Below, piece by piece: positions 45,686 through 57,518 of a stretch of 64,000 nt of DNA. The first letter of the stretch is position 1. Every line of letters begins with the position of its first letter. This DNA is from Sphagnum compactum. Taxonomy: Eukaryota > Bryophyta > Sphagnopsida > Sphagnales. Under the pieces are notes generated by a model that was given only the letters and a program-made list of their open reading frames with translations, searched no databases and was not told where the DNA came from. A program made the translations under genes and the position numbers. The DNA lies in NCBI GenBank assembly GCA_965153455.1, contig OZ234504.1, positions 2,356,001 through 2,420,000 of the forward strand, given 5' to 3'.

Positions 45686-47915
45686 ATGGCCGTAGCAGCC
45701 AAAGGATCAATGCCTCCAACTAGTGAATCAATGGCTCCTGCAGTAGCTGCAAATGAAGGCTCAATCTGGCAGCAGCAGCTATCTGAGGAAGAGATTACCA
45801 CAGCTCACACGGTGGCAATTCCAATGATGTTGGGCTTTGTAACACCATTCGTGATGAGGTCTGCAGTATTGCTTGGGCTTCCGGACATCATTGCTGGAGC
45901 AGGACCAGGAAAGAGTCTCACCCTGAAGCAAATAGCTGCTGAGCTGAATACAACGAGGAGCAACAACAATGTCGACGGATCACCAGCAGGGTCGACTCCT
46001 GTGAATGAGTCTAACCTGCAACGCCTCTTGAATTATATGGTCGCTTCTGGGATTCTCAGCTGCAGCAAGAAAGTGCAGGATGATGATCCACAGTCGGAGC
46101 TGGTGATCGGTGCAGCAGCTGCAGATCATGATTCCGACCATCTGCAGTATGGACTAACGGCAGTTTCCAATCTGCTAGTGACAAAGAACAACCCTTCGAG
46201 TCAAGCACCTATGTTGCTGCTCCACACTAGTGGAGCAGCGCAAGCTTCCTGGGCACAGCTTCACTGCTCCGTTTTTGGTGAACACCCCTGGCGCACAGCA
46301 CATGGAAAGGTACAAAATTGTGCATGAACTGCAACTGAATATCTTCTGGCATTTCTAGTTTTTTATCTAAAGATTATCTCATCCTCGATGATCTTCAGAT
46401 TGATCAGCTGGTCCAAATGCTAGAAACTCCCGCACTTGTTTCTCAACTAAACACATTATGAGCACCTACGTGCTCTCCATGTCACTGCAGCTAATTGATA
46501 ATCCCCGTCGCGGCACCTACTAGCTTGATGATCTCCAGATTCACTGAAGCTACTTGATCATCTCCATCACTATACGTACTTGATCATCTCCATTGCTACA
46601 GCCACTAGCTAGCTAGCTTGATGATCTCCATCATCAATTGCACCTACTTGATCATCTCCATCGCTGCAGCTTCTAGCTAGCATCATGTGCAGCTCCTCAT
46701 GATCTGCATTTAATGTGATGTTGAACCTTGCTAATTTGTAGAATGTTTGGGAGTATTCGAGGGACAATCCGGAGTTCAATCGGACTGTAAATGCTGCAAT
46801 GGCTGCTTCTGTGGCTATGCTACCATGTGGTTTGCACAAATACGAAGGGTTCAAACACATCAAGACGCTTGTGGATGTGGGTGGCGGTGTGGGCAAAGCT
46901 CTGGGGATTTTGGTTTCCTCTCATCCCCAAATGCACGGCATCAACTTCGATCAACCTCACGTTGTTGCTGATGCTCCCAATATCCCTGGTATGTACTATG
47001 CACGCCCATCACGCCCCCCCCCCCAAAAACCCTAAACCTAAACCACACATCGTTCTTACTGCCGATCGAGGCAGTTTTTAACTCATACGCACGCGATGAT
47101 CCACAAGAAGATTCAGCACATGTATTTAATTTATAAGACAGATTTTTGGCTACATATAGCCAACCAAAAGTAAAAGGCTGCTAAGGGGACATGAGGGGCT
47201 TTTGTCGTGTTGATGATCAGGAGTTGAACATGTGGGCGGAAACATGTTCGAAAGCATACCACGTGGTGATGCCATCTTCATCAAGGTACATTCACTCAAT
47301 AGATTAACAATCAAACCCTAGTGTTCACTAAAGTCTAACCGTTTCCGGCTAGAAGAAACATGATTTCTATTGCTGATCAGCTATGGAAAAGTCTGATGAG
47401 TGATTCCAACAAAAAGATAATAACTTAACCACAAGTGCTGAATCATTCATGTCTTGTGTTCAATTTTGGATCAACTGGAACTGACACAAGATTTAACCCT
47501 TCAAGATTAGAAGTGCTAGATCCTGACGACTTTTTCTCTTCAATGTATGAGCACTGAAATTTCATTAGGCCTAGTTTGGGTGATCATTGATTACAATATA
47601 GTATACTTATTGGGATTGAGTTACATGATGCTGCAGTTTATCTTGCACAATTGGGGTGACGACGACTGCATCAAGGTGTTGAAAAACTGCAAGAAGGCAC
47701 TTCCCCAGAATGGGAAGGTGCTGATTTATGAATTGGTAATGCACCCAAATGGTCGATGGGCTCAAATGATGGACATGATGATGTTGACCCACTTTGAGAG
47801 TGGCATGGAAAGAACAGAACAACAATGGAGGACACTCATCGCAGCTGCTGGTTTCTCTAGCATCAACTTCATTGAGCTAAATCATGAACACTGGCTAATT
47901 GAAGTTTCCAACTAG
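45686..47915 (+). CDS. S-adenosylmethionine-dependent O-methyltransferase (caffeate OMT-like), four exons
   Basis: Exons 45686-46309, 46742-46988, 47221-47285 and 47637-47915 join in phase with GT-AG introns to give 404 residues. Plant class II OMTs transfer a methyl group from SAM to a hydroxyl of a phenylpropanoid, flavonoid or similar small molecule in the cytosol. Exon 1 holds the dimerisation domain (TVAIPMMLGFV, LGLPDII, LQRLLNYMVASGIL). Exon 2 gives the SAM-binding LVDVGGGVGKALG (251-263) and the ribose-binding D278 (FDQPHV). Exon 3 carries VEHVGGNMFESIPRGDAIFIK. Exon 4 starts with FILHNWGDDDC, with catalytic His316; E344 and E373 fit the assisting acidic residues. The protein is about 40 residues longer than typical because of an N-terminal extension and an insert after LKQIAAELN. 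The ATG at 45686 has G at +4. A TATATA lies near 45190. The substrate cannot be told from sequence. A broken inverted copy lies 16 kb upstream. Confidence 0.93.
46440..46690 (+). repeat. Short tandem units in intron 1 of the O-methyltransferase gene
   Basis: Five or six diverged units of CTACTTGATCATCTCCATCGCTGCAGC/CTAGCTTGATGATCTCCA, about 35-45 bases each. The left-arm pseudogene keeps about two of them (30090-30180) and its homology ends inside this array, so the array may mark the duplication breakpoint. Confidence 0.65.
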
Positions 47916-48880
47916 TGCACAGTGACAACTGATTGAGATATACGATTTACTCTTGAGTTTATATAAAAGACACACAAATGTTTGCAGTTCTCTAGATGGG
48001 GAATGCGAAAAACAAATTAAAAATTATGCAGTTGAAATAAAAGCAACCACAACATGCAATGGAGCAACTGTCGGTAGAAAAAAGGCCCTTTCCCTTCTAG
48101 TGGGCACTCTATGTAGCTTAGCTTTTAAATAAGTAAACTCGCTGCAAAGGTTTGTAAGAGGTCTTAAATAGCTAATTTTCCAGCTATGCATGTATGCAAA
48201 TATTTACTAGAACTCAGAACTAGGTTAAAGAGTTAGTGCTTTGGACTTGAAGCTAGGTAAGGAGAGACAAATGATTTGATATTCCACTTATTCCAAAGAT
48301 TGAGTCCTTGGTTACAAATATCCTATGCTTTCATTCTTGTGCAGTTTTAGATTAATTTCATTTTTATATAATTTTGTGCCATTTAAATTATTCTTCTTAC
48401 AAAGTAACTAAATCGATTTAAAGTAAATCTATATTTGAAACTAAACAAACTTAATGGAAATATCATGGCATGGATCTCGTGTATTTTGCTCTTTTTATTT
48501 CATGTTTACGGGTCGGGTTGGGGAAATAACTTGCACACTATTTTGGATGTGTTAGACACTAGTACCTAGAGGCTCACCACGCACCTATTGGGTGTGGGTG
48601 GATATGCTCTCTAGGTTGCCCATGTTGTGGAAGGCAAGAATGAAAGTTGAATCAGGGCACAATCAGAGCACCTCCCAGTAGTTATGTGAATCAACTATCA
48701 AGAACACCAGTTACAATGTGGAATATGAATTGGCTAAAGTAGAAACTGTGACCAGGTGATGAAAGAGCATCTCGACTACCAGACTTGCCATGTTCCTAGC
48801 TGGAACATGCACTACTGAGCCCGTTCCAGCGTACATTGCACTTGACTTCATCAGTTCTTGACAATTAGGACTACTTTAGA
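47916..48880 (+). other. O-methyltransferase 3' UTR and downstream flank
   Basis: About 47916-48115 is conserved with the inverted pseudogene copy (reverse of 28925-29133) and is probably 3' UTR. The rest is AT-rich and has no gene. Confidence 0.5.
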
Positions 48881-48884
48881 CAAG

Positions 48885-49150
48885 GATCAAAGGTCCAATG
48901 AAATAGATCATTCCTATTGGATGAGAACCATAAGTTGATCCATGGCCTTTAGATGAGGGTCAACGACCAAAAAGTGGCAAATTGAGGCTAAATCTACATG
49001 CCACCATTTTGGACAGAAAATCAATTGATTTGATAAAAAAAATAGAGCTAAAAAAGAGAGCTCATGATTGAAGAACTATGATGCAAGCTTGGGTCCAAGG
49101 CAGGGTCCAACTTAAGGATTCAATTTGCTTCAAATGGGGTTATAAAACAA
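48885..49150 (-). repeat. Dispersed repeat block C, copy 2
   Basis: Reverse-complement match to 27840-28200: AAGGTCCAATGAAATAGATCATTCC, GATCCATGGCCTTTAGATGA, AAAAAGTGGCAAATTGAGG and AAATCTACATGCCAC, then GGGTCCAA near 49090. Confidence 0.75.
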
Positions 49151-49412
49151 AGAGAACTACCCAACATTTGTTTTTATGCCTACTACTAAAGCATGAAAAC
49201 GATCGTGTAACTATAATTATCCCCACTAGTGAAGAGGGGGAAAAAAAGTAGGTAGTTTTTTTCGGTGGATAACTTGAATATGAATGACAAGAAACATTTA
49301 TTATGTTGTCATATCCAAATTGGTGAGTAGGAAAAATGTAAACACAATTTATTTCATGTTAAACAAAATCAATTCGTTTTTCATCTCTTGAAACATCATT
49401 GACTACAAAAAT

Positions 49413-49895
49413 GGGAGCTTTGTGAGTGTGAAACACGGAAAGAGGGCATGGCAGACAAAAGAATTGGGCCCTCTGCCATCGAGCTTGACTTGGGGGTGCC
49501 AATCGCTTAAAAGGTCAGGTCTGCCGTTGTGTTCTGAGAATAAAAGAAAAAAGGCTGGGAGCTTTGTGAGTGTGAAACACGGAAAGAGGGCATGGCAGAC
49601 AAAAGAATTGGGCCCTCTGCCATCGAGCTTGACTTGGGGGTGCCAATAGCTTAAAAGGTCAGGTCTGCCGTTGTGTTCTGAGAATAAAAGAAAAAAGGCT
49701 GGGAGCTTTGTGAGTGTGAAACACGGAAAGAGGGCATGGCAGACGAAAGAACTGGGCCCTCTGACATTGAGTTGACTTGGGGGTGCCAACAACTTAAAAG
49801 CCCAGGTCTGTCGTTGTCTTGTGAAAATAAAAGAAAAAGGGCTGGGAGCTTTGTGAGTGTGAAACACAGAAAGAGGGCATGGCAAACAAAAGAAC
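49413..49895 (+). repeat. 144-bp tandem repeat, 3.3 units
   Basis: The word GGGAGCTTTGTGAGTGTGAAACAC begins at 49413, 49557, 49701 and 49844, giving periods of 144, 144 and 143. The first two full units are nearly identical; the later ones are more diverged. Because 144 is divisible by three, the minus strand keeps a repetitive open frame (49403-50062, FVCHALFPCFTLTKLPAFFLL units) with no known domain, so it is not called a gene. Confidence 0.9.
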
Positions 49896-50384
49896 TGGTA
49901 ATGGAGGAGCCATGCGCGTACATATGACAATATTTGCAACAGCTCTGTCCTTGCAGGAACTGGTGAGCCACCAACTTTGCAGGTTTGCAGGGGGAGTACA
50001 AAAGCACTTGCAAGTGCAAGGATACTGGGGTACAAAAGCAGTGTTGTGCCCAGTGCATGCAATGAGTACGAAGGTGTCCATCACTTCTCCCTTCCAGGGT
50101 ATTCAGTCGGTCTTTACCCTTATCACTACTGATCATACATGAAGGATATCCCATAGCATCAACTGTCTCTGTTCTTGATTCCAGATTTTGAGGTTCCATT
50201 AGCGTGTGCTATGAAGATTTTATTTTATTTTTTTGGCTTCATAGAGCTTTGTGTTTTACTCTTCCAAAAAACTATTGTCTTGGGATTTCTTACTCATATT
50301 CTATAACTGAGTCAAACTCTACTCTCAATTTCATAGGAGCATGTGTGAAGGGGTCATGCAAAGGGAATCCCATGTTTACATCTT

Positions 50385-50600
50385 GGTTCTCCAAACCATG
50401 AGCTCTCCTTTGAGCTCCATTTTTGGGTCCAAACCAATTGACTTTCCTTAAAAATGTTGCCATGTACATGCCACCTCAATTTGGGTTCAATTGGTCTTGG
50501 ATCCTCATCTAAAGGCCTTAGGTCTAATTTACGGCTCTCCACTAGTAGGAATGTTCCATTTTGTTGGATCTTGGACCCTTGTCTAAAATGGTCCTCAATC
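50385..50600 (+). repeat. Dispersed repeat block C, copy 3 (diverged)
   Basis: Same orientation as 27840-28200: AGAGCTC-type word, GGTCCAAACCAATTGA, TGCCATGTACATGCCACCTCAATTTG, CCTCATCTAAAGGCC, CTAGTAGGAATG-TCCATTTTGTTGGA and GTCTAAAATGG. It is the most diverged of the three copies. Confidence 0.65.
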
Positions 50601-50844
50601 TAAATGATATCACATCAATAAACATCTTATTATAGACTTCAAAACTTGCTGGAAATTTCCTTTTGTATTTGCAAGTACCTCAACAACATAAAGCCTTACT
50701 CCTAGCCTCTCTCCAAAGCATCTTATAGATATGTAATGTTGGGTCAAGGTTGGTTCTAAAGTATCAACAAACCGGTAGATGATATTTAGTTCAAAACTTT
50801 TGTGTTTAGAAAAACAGGTCGACAAGGTGTTATATTGACTTGGG

Positions 50845-51350
50845 CCATGGGAACTAAAGCTAACATATTGCTCTCAATTCACATGTCTCATAAACATATG
50901 AACAATCGTCTACCTACCATTTCCATACACAAAATTCATTAACGATTTTATCCAATTATGAGCACAAGGGTTTCGATTGTAGATGATATAATTTGTCAAT
51001 GTATGACCTCCATCTCCATTAAAGTGGTTTTTTCAAGCCAATTTCTTGCAATTATTTGACTTGAAAAACTTGATTTCAACATGTACTTTATTTTCATTTT
51101 CAATGACAAAAAAGGCCCAAATTTGCAAGATTCTGAAAGAAAAGAATTGCAAATTCCTAGATGTGTATGATAGGTTTCCAATAGGTAATCATGAATATTG
51201 AATATATGAATATGTTTTTAACTTTTATTTGTGGTTTATAGCAAAATTTCGTTAAATTTTCTTGTGGATGATCACCAACAACATCACAAAATTGCAAAAG
51301 GAAATATTGGATTTTCCATGCCTAATTTTCAAAGATGGCATAATGTAGCT
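50845..51350 (-). repeat. Dispersed repeat block A, right copy (inverted match to 23640-24175)
   Basis: The reverse complement follows 23640-24175 through at least ten shared landmarks over about 500 bases. It lies outside the O-methyltransferase block, as the left copy does. Confidence 0.75.
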
Positions 51351-51751
51351 GTAAACAATAATGAGCAATGCTAAAAATTCAAGACTACCCAAACCATGTC
51401 TAATGAATATATATGGATGAGATTGCAACAAAATTGAAAACAAAACCAACCCAAAACAAACAAGGTGTAGATATCAGACGTGCATAATGAAATATATCAA
51501 TGAGATTGCACACAAAATCCAAAAGAAGGTGTTAAATATCATTCAGAGAATGACAATCTCCTGCAACCATCCCCTTCACCTAGTGCTTTGTTTTTGGTGA
51601 ATTTTCACCAATTTTGCAAAACATTTTGAAAAATAATAATTCTATCACAAATTCCTTTTTTTAAAATAAAATTCACCAAAAATCACCACTCCTACTTACA
51701 ACATAGTAAGGCGCTTAGATTTTTTTACTTTTGTATTTTGAATATCACCAA

Positions 51752-51825
51752 ATTTGGCTAAATATCCTTATGGGATGATAGTCACTTAAACAAGATCACA
51801 AAATTGAAAAAATTTAATTGAAAGG
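51752..51825 (+). repeat. Dispersed AT-rich repeat, copy 2
   Basis: ACCAAATTTGGCTAAAT, ATGGGATGAT, CACTT and ACAAAATTGAAAAAATT, in the same order as at 6955-7030. Confidence 0.4.
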
Positions 51826-52124
51826 AGGATTTTAACCATTGCATCATTTTATTTTTCTTTGAAATTGTTATGTAAGGAAAATAATTACAACGTCAATCAT
51901 TGTGAGGGTACAATTTTTAAGAATTTGAATTTTGTTTCATGTTGGCATTGTATCGCAAATGTGTCAAACCCGGTATTGCATTTAACTCATTATTATTATT
52001 TAATGTTTGCCGATGAGTTAGGGGTACATGATACATTGTGTAGGATTGAACAGTAACATAATCCCATAGTGAGTTGTGAGAGTAAGTGTATGTTGCCATG
52101 TTTCTAAATTTTCATTCCTTACAC

Positions 52125-52200
52125 TGGGCTAGAGTGAATGAGCCCCCATGACTGCACCAATTGGCTATTTTATCCATAGGTTGGGTTGGATGAATACCCT
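52125..52200 (+). repeat. Dispersed repeat matching 10402-10470
   Basis: GGGCTAGAGTGAATGAGCCCCCATGACTGCACCAA, followed by GGTTGGATGAATACC, is a close match to the segment at 10402. Confidence 0.55.
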
Positions 52201-52379
52201 CTTTTTCATCCGCATCTTTACCTTACATTAACCAACATTCTACCATGGTTAATATTTTTTAGCTACTAACATTTGACCATTTTTTTTTGTTGTCAATTTT
52301 TTCTCAACCTTGACCTCCATATACCCACACACCTAGCTACCATACTAACCTAAATCTTAACAAACTAACAACTAATCCC

Positions 52380-53070
52380 TTACTTACCTTGGCAAAACTC
52401 TTGTCTCCTTTTGGTTAAACTTTTATCTCTTGACTAAACTTATATTTCTTCTTAGTTAAACTTATAGTTTTTCTTGGTTAAACTTCTATCTCTTAGCAAA
52501 ACCTATATATCTTACAAGCTAAATTTTTATCTTTTAGCTAAACCTATATTTCTTCTTGGCTAAACTTATATTTCTTGGTTAAACCTATATTTCTTCTTGG
52601 TTAAAGTTACATTTCTTAACTAAACTTATATTTTTTCTTGAGTAAACTTTTATCTCTTGACTAAACCTATATATCTTATTGGTTAAACTTCTATCTCTTG
52701 GCTAAACCTATATATCTTACAAGCTAAATTTTTATCTTTTGGCTAAACCTATATTTCTTCTTGGCTAAACTTATATTTCTTGGTTAAACCTATATTTCTT
52801 CTTGGTTAAAGTTATAAATCTTGACTAAATTTATATTTATTCTTGGGTAAACTTCTATCTCTTGACGAAACCTATATATCTTACTGGCTAGACTTTTATT
52901 TTTTGGCTAAATCAATATTGTTTATTGGTTAAATTTATTTATTTTAGCTAAATTTATGTTTTATTCTTGGTTAAACTTATATCTTTTGGTTAAGCCTATA
53001 TTTTTTCTTGCCTAAACTTTATTTCTTAGAAAAACCTATATATTTTATTGGTTAAACTTCTACCCAATTC
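52380..53070 (+). repeat. Tandem array of TTGGCTAAACCTATATTTCTTC-type units
   Basis: About 30 short units (19-24 bases) alternate TTGGTTAAACTTCTATCTC, TTGACTAAACCTATATATC and TTCTTGGCTAAACTTATATTTC variants. A longer pattern is also visible: the ATCTTACAAGCTAAATTTTTATCTTTT variant recurs at about 52511 and 52715, suggesting a higher-order period near 205 bases. No protein is encoded. Confidence 0.85.
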
Positions 53071-53138
53071 TGACTCCAAAAATTAATTGTAACTAGTTTA
53101 TGTACCAAAAGGTCATTTTATGAAGGTGAGAAATTTGA

Positions 53139-53157
53139 TTATATATATATATATATA
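53139..53157 (+). repeat. (AT)n microsatellite
   Basis: About nine uninterrupted AT dinucleotides. Confidence 0.85.
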
Positions 53158-53159
53158 CT

Positions 53160-56100
53160 CAAATATAATATCTCCTAAAGGTTATTGTGTGACTATTTCA
53201 TATTAAGGATAATGAAAGTATTGGATAGTTAATCATTTAATAATGAACTTCAACCTACATTCTTGAAAGTATTATTTAAATGTTTTATCATGTCCACAAA
53301 ATGTGTTAACCTTATTAGATGAAAGTATTTTTCATTTTGTTTATGGTAAATGTAATCCATTTCTGGTGGATGGGGATGTTGTGTGCAACATGGCATAAGG
53401 GGATCCCAAAATCTACAAGTTTCATAATTAGATTTCAAAATTAAAATAAGTGGATTGAAATACAAAAATGTCATGCCACCTTAAATTATAATGCATCAAT
53501 ACAAAAGTGGGCTCAACTATAATGATATATATCTATGATTAGTCATATGAGGAAGATGAATTAGATGCAATCCCCATAGTGGTGCGATAGTTTATTGTAG
53601 CTACTACAGCTTTTGTTACACGATGATGAATGAATAGTTGACGATGTTCAAGCACAAGTCAAATTGCATCTACAACAAAAGCCTCCTTTGTTGTGCCCCG
53701 AAACCTAGCATAAAAAAACCCCAAAAAAAAAAAAAATCAACTAAAAGAAGCAAACAATGTTTTAAAAAACAATTGAAATATGGAAACATATATTGTTCGC
53801 GAACAATTTTGGAATTGTGATACTTGGATATTGCATCCATTTCTTTGGCTCAATTGTGCTTATTGGACTCCAATGTCTAATTCTGATCACCCCATGCAAC
53901 TTTGAGAAGTTTTGCATAAGCAACTATGCTTGCCTGAATTGCTTCAACAAGGTTGTCATCTTTCTCAAGGTGCGCCCATGCACTTTGTGTGATAAACCCC
54001 ACCCCCCATGCTAGAATTCCAATGATGCCAAACAAGATCTTCGAGGCTAAACATACCAACAAGGGCCACCTAACCTTTTTCATTTGTTGTGCTTGGACTT
54101 GAAATTCATCCCATTCTAATTTCACTTTCTTCTTCACTCACTTAAGGGCCCTCTTCTCATTCCACTTTTGCCTTACATGCGGATTGCTCAATATACGAGC
54201 ATTCAAAGAACCATGGTCTTGTTGCCTAGGCCCCCTAGGATAACCAAATGGACACCTAATCTCCCAATTTGAATTCAAAGGGAATGTGTTCGTTCCAAGA
54301 GAAAGGTAGGTAGGAAAGAACAAAAGGTTAGGTATGGAAGAACGATATTTCACAAAGCTTTTTTTATTATAGTTTTGTGACGTCCCCTATGTTGTTCCAC
54401 TTCGTTTAGAGGTTGTTTATAAGTGCAAATGGTTATATTGTTGTCATATTACAACAATTTGCATTGTTGAAAGCTCCAACAATTTATTTCCAATGAGCTT
54501 ATCATTCCTTACTCTCTTTGTTATGTTGAACTCCCCTTTTTGTGGTTGTTTTGCACCTCCCTTCATGTTAATCTTCTAAAGCATGGTTTAAGGTTTAAAG
54601 CAAGCTCCCCCATGTTGTTCCTCTTCATTTACAAATTTTGCAAGTTTAAATGGTGGCACCATGATCATCTTGCAACTCCTAGCATTGTTGCAACTTCCAT
54701 CAATGACTCGTTTCAAATTGAACTCCCCCTCGTGATCTTGTTTTTGTTGTGGTCCTACCTTGTGTTAGAAAACCCTAACCACCAATGAAAAATGTGAAAT
54801 GTAACACCCTCATTTTTTTCACACCATAATCTCTTTAGACAATGGGTCTAAGTGCAATGTACATACCTTCTTAAAGGTATTGCAATATGATTTACACTTA
54901 CACATTGATTTTTTGTATAAAGGTCATGTAAGTGTATTTTCAAAATATGCACACACATTGTGTATATGTTGTGCAAATGTAACTATGAGTCCAAAATATA
55001 CACGACATGAAATATAAATGCAATTGTAAAAACTTTGGCATGTTAGTGTAAATGTATAATATTACACGTATAATATGATTATTACAACTACACAAAGGGG
55101 GACAATTTTCTTTGAAAATAAAAAATACATGAAGAAAATTATAGAATCCATATATTTAAGGTTGAGTAAAAATTATAATTTATTTGGTTCTATGATAAAT
55201 AATTTTTATTTTCAAAACCAAAACATAATTAATATATGCATCACAAACCTACTAAGCTTCATAAGTTAATATAAATTTCATGTGAAATCCAATTTTCATA
55301 AGTTCCAACAAAAGTCGCATTTATATTTTCTTAAATTGTGTCATTTTTACGCTTTGAAGTCCACAGATTTTGCATGAATACATTATTTTATAATTTTCAC
55401 ATGGATTCTATTGAAATTTTGTGCTATTCGAAATTTGTGATGTGATATGTGTTAATTCTCAATATTAAAAAAATGTAACATATATATTTTAAAAATTAGA
55501 TAGTAATTATTAGTACATAGGTTCAATTAATATTAATAAGTAAACTATTACTAATAAATGAACTAATAACCAAAAATTTACGAAACGTAAAATGAAGGAT
55601 CCACCATTATGAAAAAACTTATATTTTAAATGGGTTTGTTCTATCACAAAATGTATTTAACTAAATGATATGCTACTTCAAATAATAATAATCTTATCAC
55701 ATGATCTTACCATGTTCAATTACATCTTCATCATTCCCCACAAATTCAGACAATAAACTAGAATATTAAATAAATATCAAATTTAATGCGAACAATAAAT
55801 TATAATTAAATTTAAGGTGCCTTCGATATGTACAAATTAAGTAATAATAATATTGAAAAAAAAGTTCCTTCAAATCATACCCCCAAACAATACTTTGTTT
55901 GATGCAAGTAAATAGTGTAAAATTTTAGCATTTAGTGGCCCTCTTGGGGCACATATCCAAAGGCATGTAAATCTGAGAATTTGTACCCTCTTCATAACCC
56001 TAGATATATGTAAAAAATACATGTACTTAAAGATGGATATGTCTTGACATTCGAGTAAAACAATTTGATTTAAGTATGAACAAAATTTAAACTTTGTTCA

Positions 56101-57500
56101 TTCTATTAACTCGATGGGTGCCTCCCAAGTTTCTTTTTTTCTCTTTTTCTTTTTGTTACAGTGAACCATTTTGATTGGCCTTTCACAAGTCCAAAAGAAC
56201 CCCCAAAAATGAAATAGTTTGAGAGCTTCACAAAACAGTAGTTTCTATTTTACAATGTAATGTTTCCGCTTTCACCCAGTTATATGTAGGTAAGGGAAAA
56301 CTTTGGGCATGCCATATGGGAGAAAATTGAGGACTATTAATATATGGTAAAAGTGCACATGTTAGTCAACAAAATTAAACATATGAAAATTGTCATTTTA
56401 AAAAATGAACTAAATACTTGTACTTACATACCATTTTTAACCCCAAAAGGATATTTGATAGAAAGATACTTGGACCTCAGCAAAAACCTTAATTTTCTTA
56501 TCGACAAACCCTAACCCTACCAAAATTTTGAATGGTAGTATACCTTTATTTGATACCCTTATGCAAGGACATATAAGAAAACAACATACTTGATCAACAC
56601 TGGTTTGAACATCAGCCTATTTTCTCTCAAAGTTTAGGACTAGACTAATTACTGCGCATCAAGGTTCCAACCGGTATGTTCATTTCAATCTAGGAAAAAT
56701 TGCCATGATTTTTCCCAGGATGCATCTTTAAGAATATTTTTATATAAACATGGCACTTGAGAATATTCAATACTGAGTCACCATAATATTGAACAAATCC
56801 ATCGTCCTGGTTCCAGAACACAAAAATGCATTTATGCGATATAATGATTTTGACATATACTCTCTATACACCCTCATCAAATCAATTACCCTCCCCAGGT
56901 AAGGGTAAACCTCAACCACGTACTAGTCAAGTAAAATAAAGACTGAGTGAATCTGAAATATTCAACAACCAGGTAGGGTAATTAGAAAGGTATCCAAGAA
57001 GTTTACAAATCAGGGTAGGGTATAAGTATTTGTCCCGTTATATACCCACAGGCACATCCGGGTAATAGATTTACCCAACCAAAACTGGGATGTCCTTGCA
57101 GTTTTCCAGTTTTACAGTTGTGGTTTCAGTTTCGGTGTGTGTCCCACATCAACTGGTAACCCTGCATCAAACCCAGAACAAGGGGTGCAGCTTTTTCTTT
57201 CAAGAATTAGCACTTAGAGATAACGAGGCTTTGAGAGTAACTGGATCATAGTCTGGCACATACCTCCAGAATGAAACCACACCAGAACTCCATTGCAGTG
57301 ACAATCTGGAGAATGCCGGATCTGCATTTTAGCTACTAAAACAAAAAACATTTAATAATTTTCCACCTGTTCCAATACTCTAGAAACCGAAGAATCTGGA
57401 AGTGTTTGTATCTATCTATGTGCAACTACTTTATCCTGTATATGTCTCTAATGTACGGTGAGAAATGAAGAGGAAAATTCAAAGTCCCCCACAAATTTTG
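53160..57500. other. AT-rich intergenic DNA between the O-methyltransferase region and DXS
   Basis: No supported gene on either strand; the short frames lack family resemblance. The last several hundred bases (about 57200-57500) are less AT-rich and probably include the DXS 3' UTR. Confidence 0.5.
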
Positions 57501-57518
57501 TCCAGAACTTCAAATAGG

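Noticed and set aside
49403-50199. Two long minus-strand frames (219 and 182 codons)
   Set aside because: They lie over the 144-bp tandem array. The repeated peptide has no known domain and the flanks lack coding character.
52380-53070. CRISPR-like array of regular short units
   Set aside because: Units are contiguous without unique spacers, vary in length, and the DNA is a plant nuclear genome; it is a simple tandem array.
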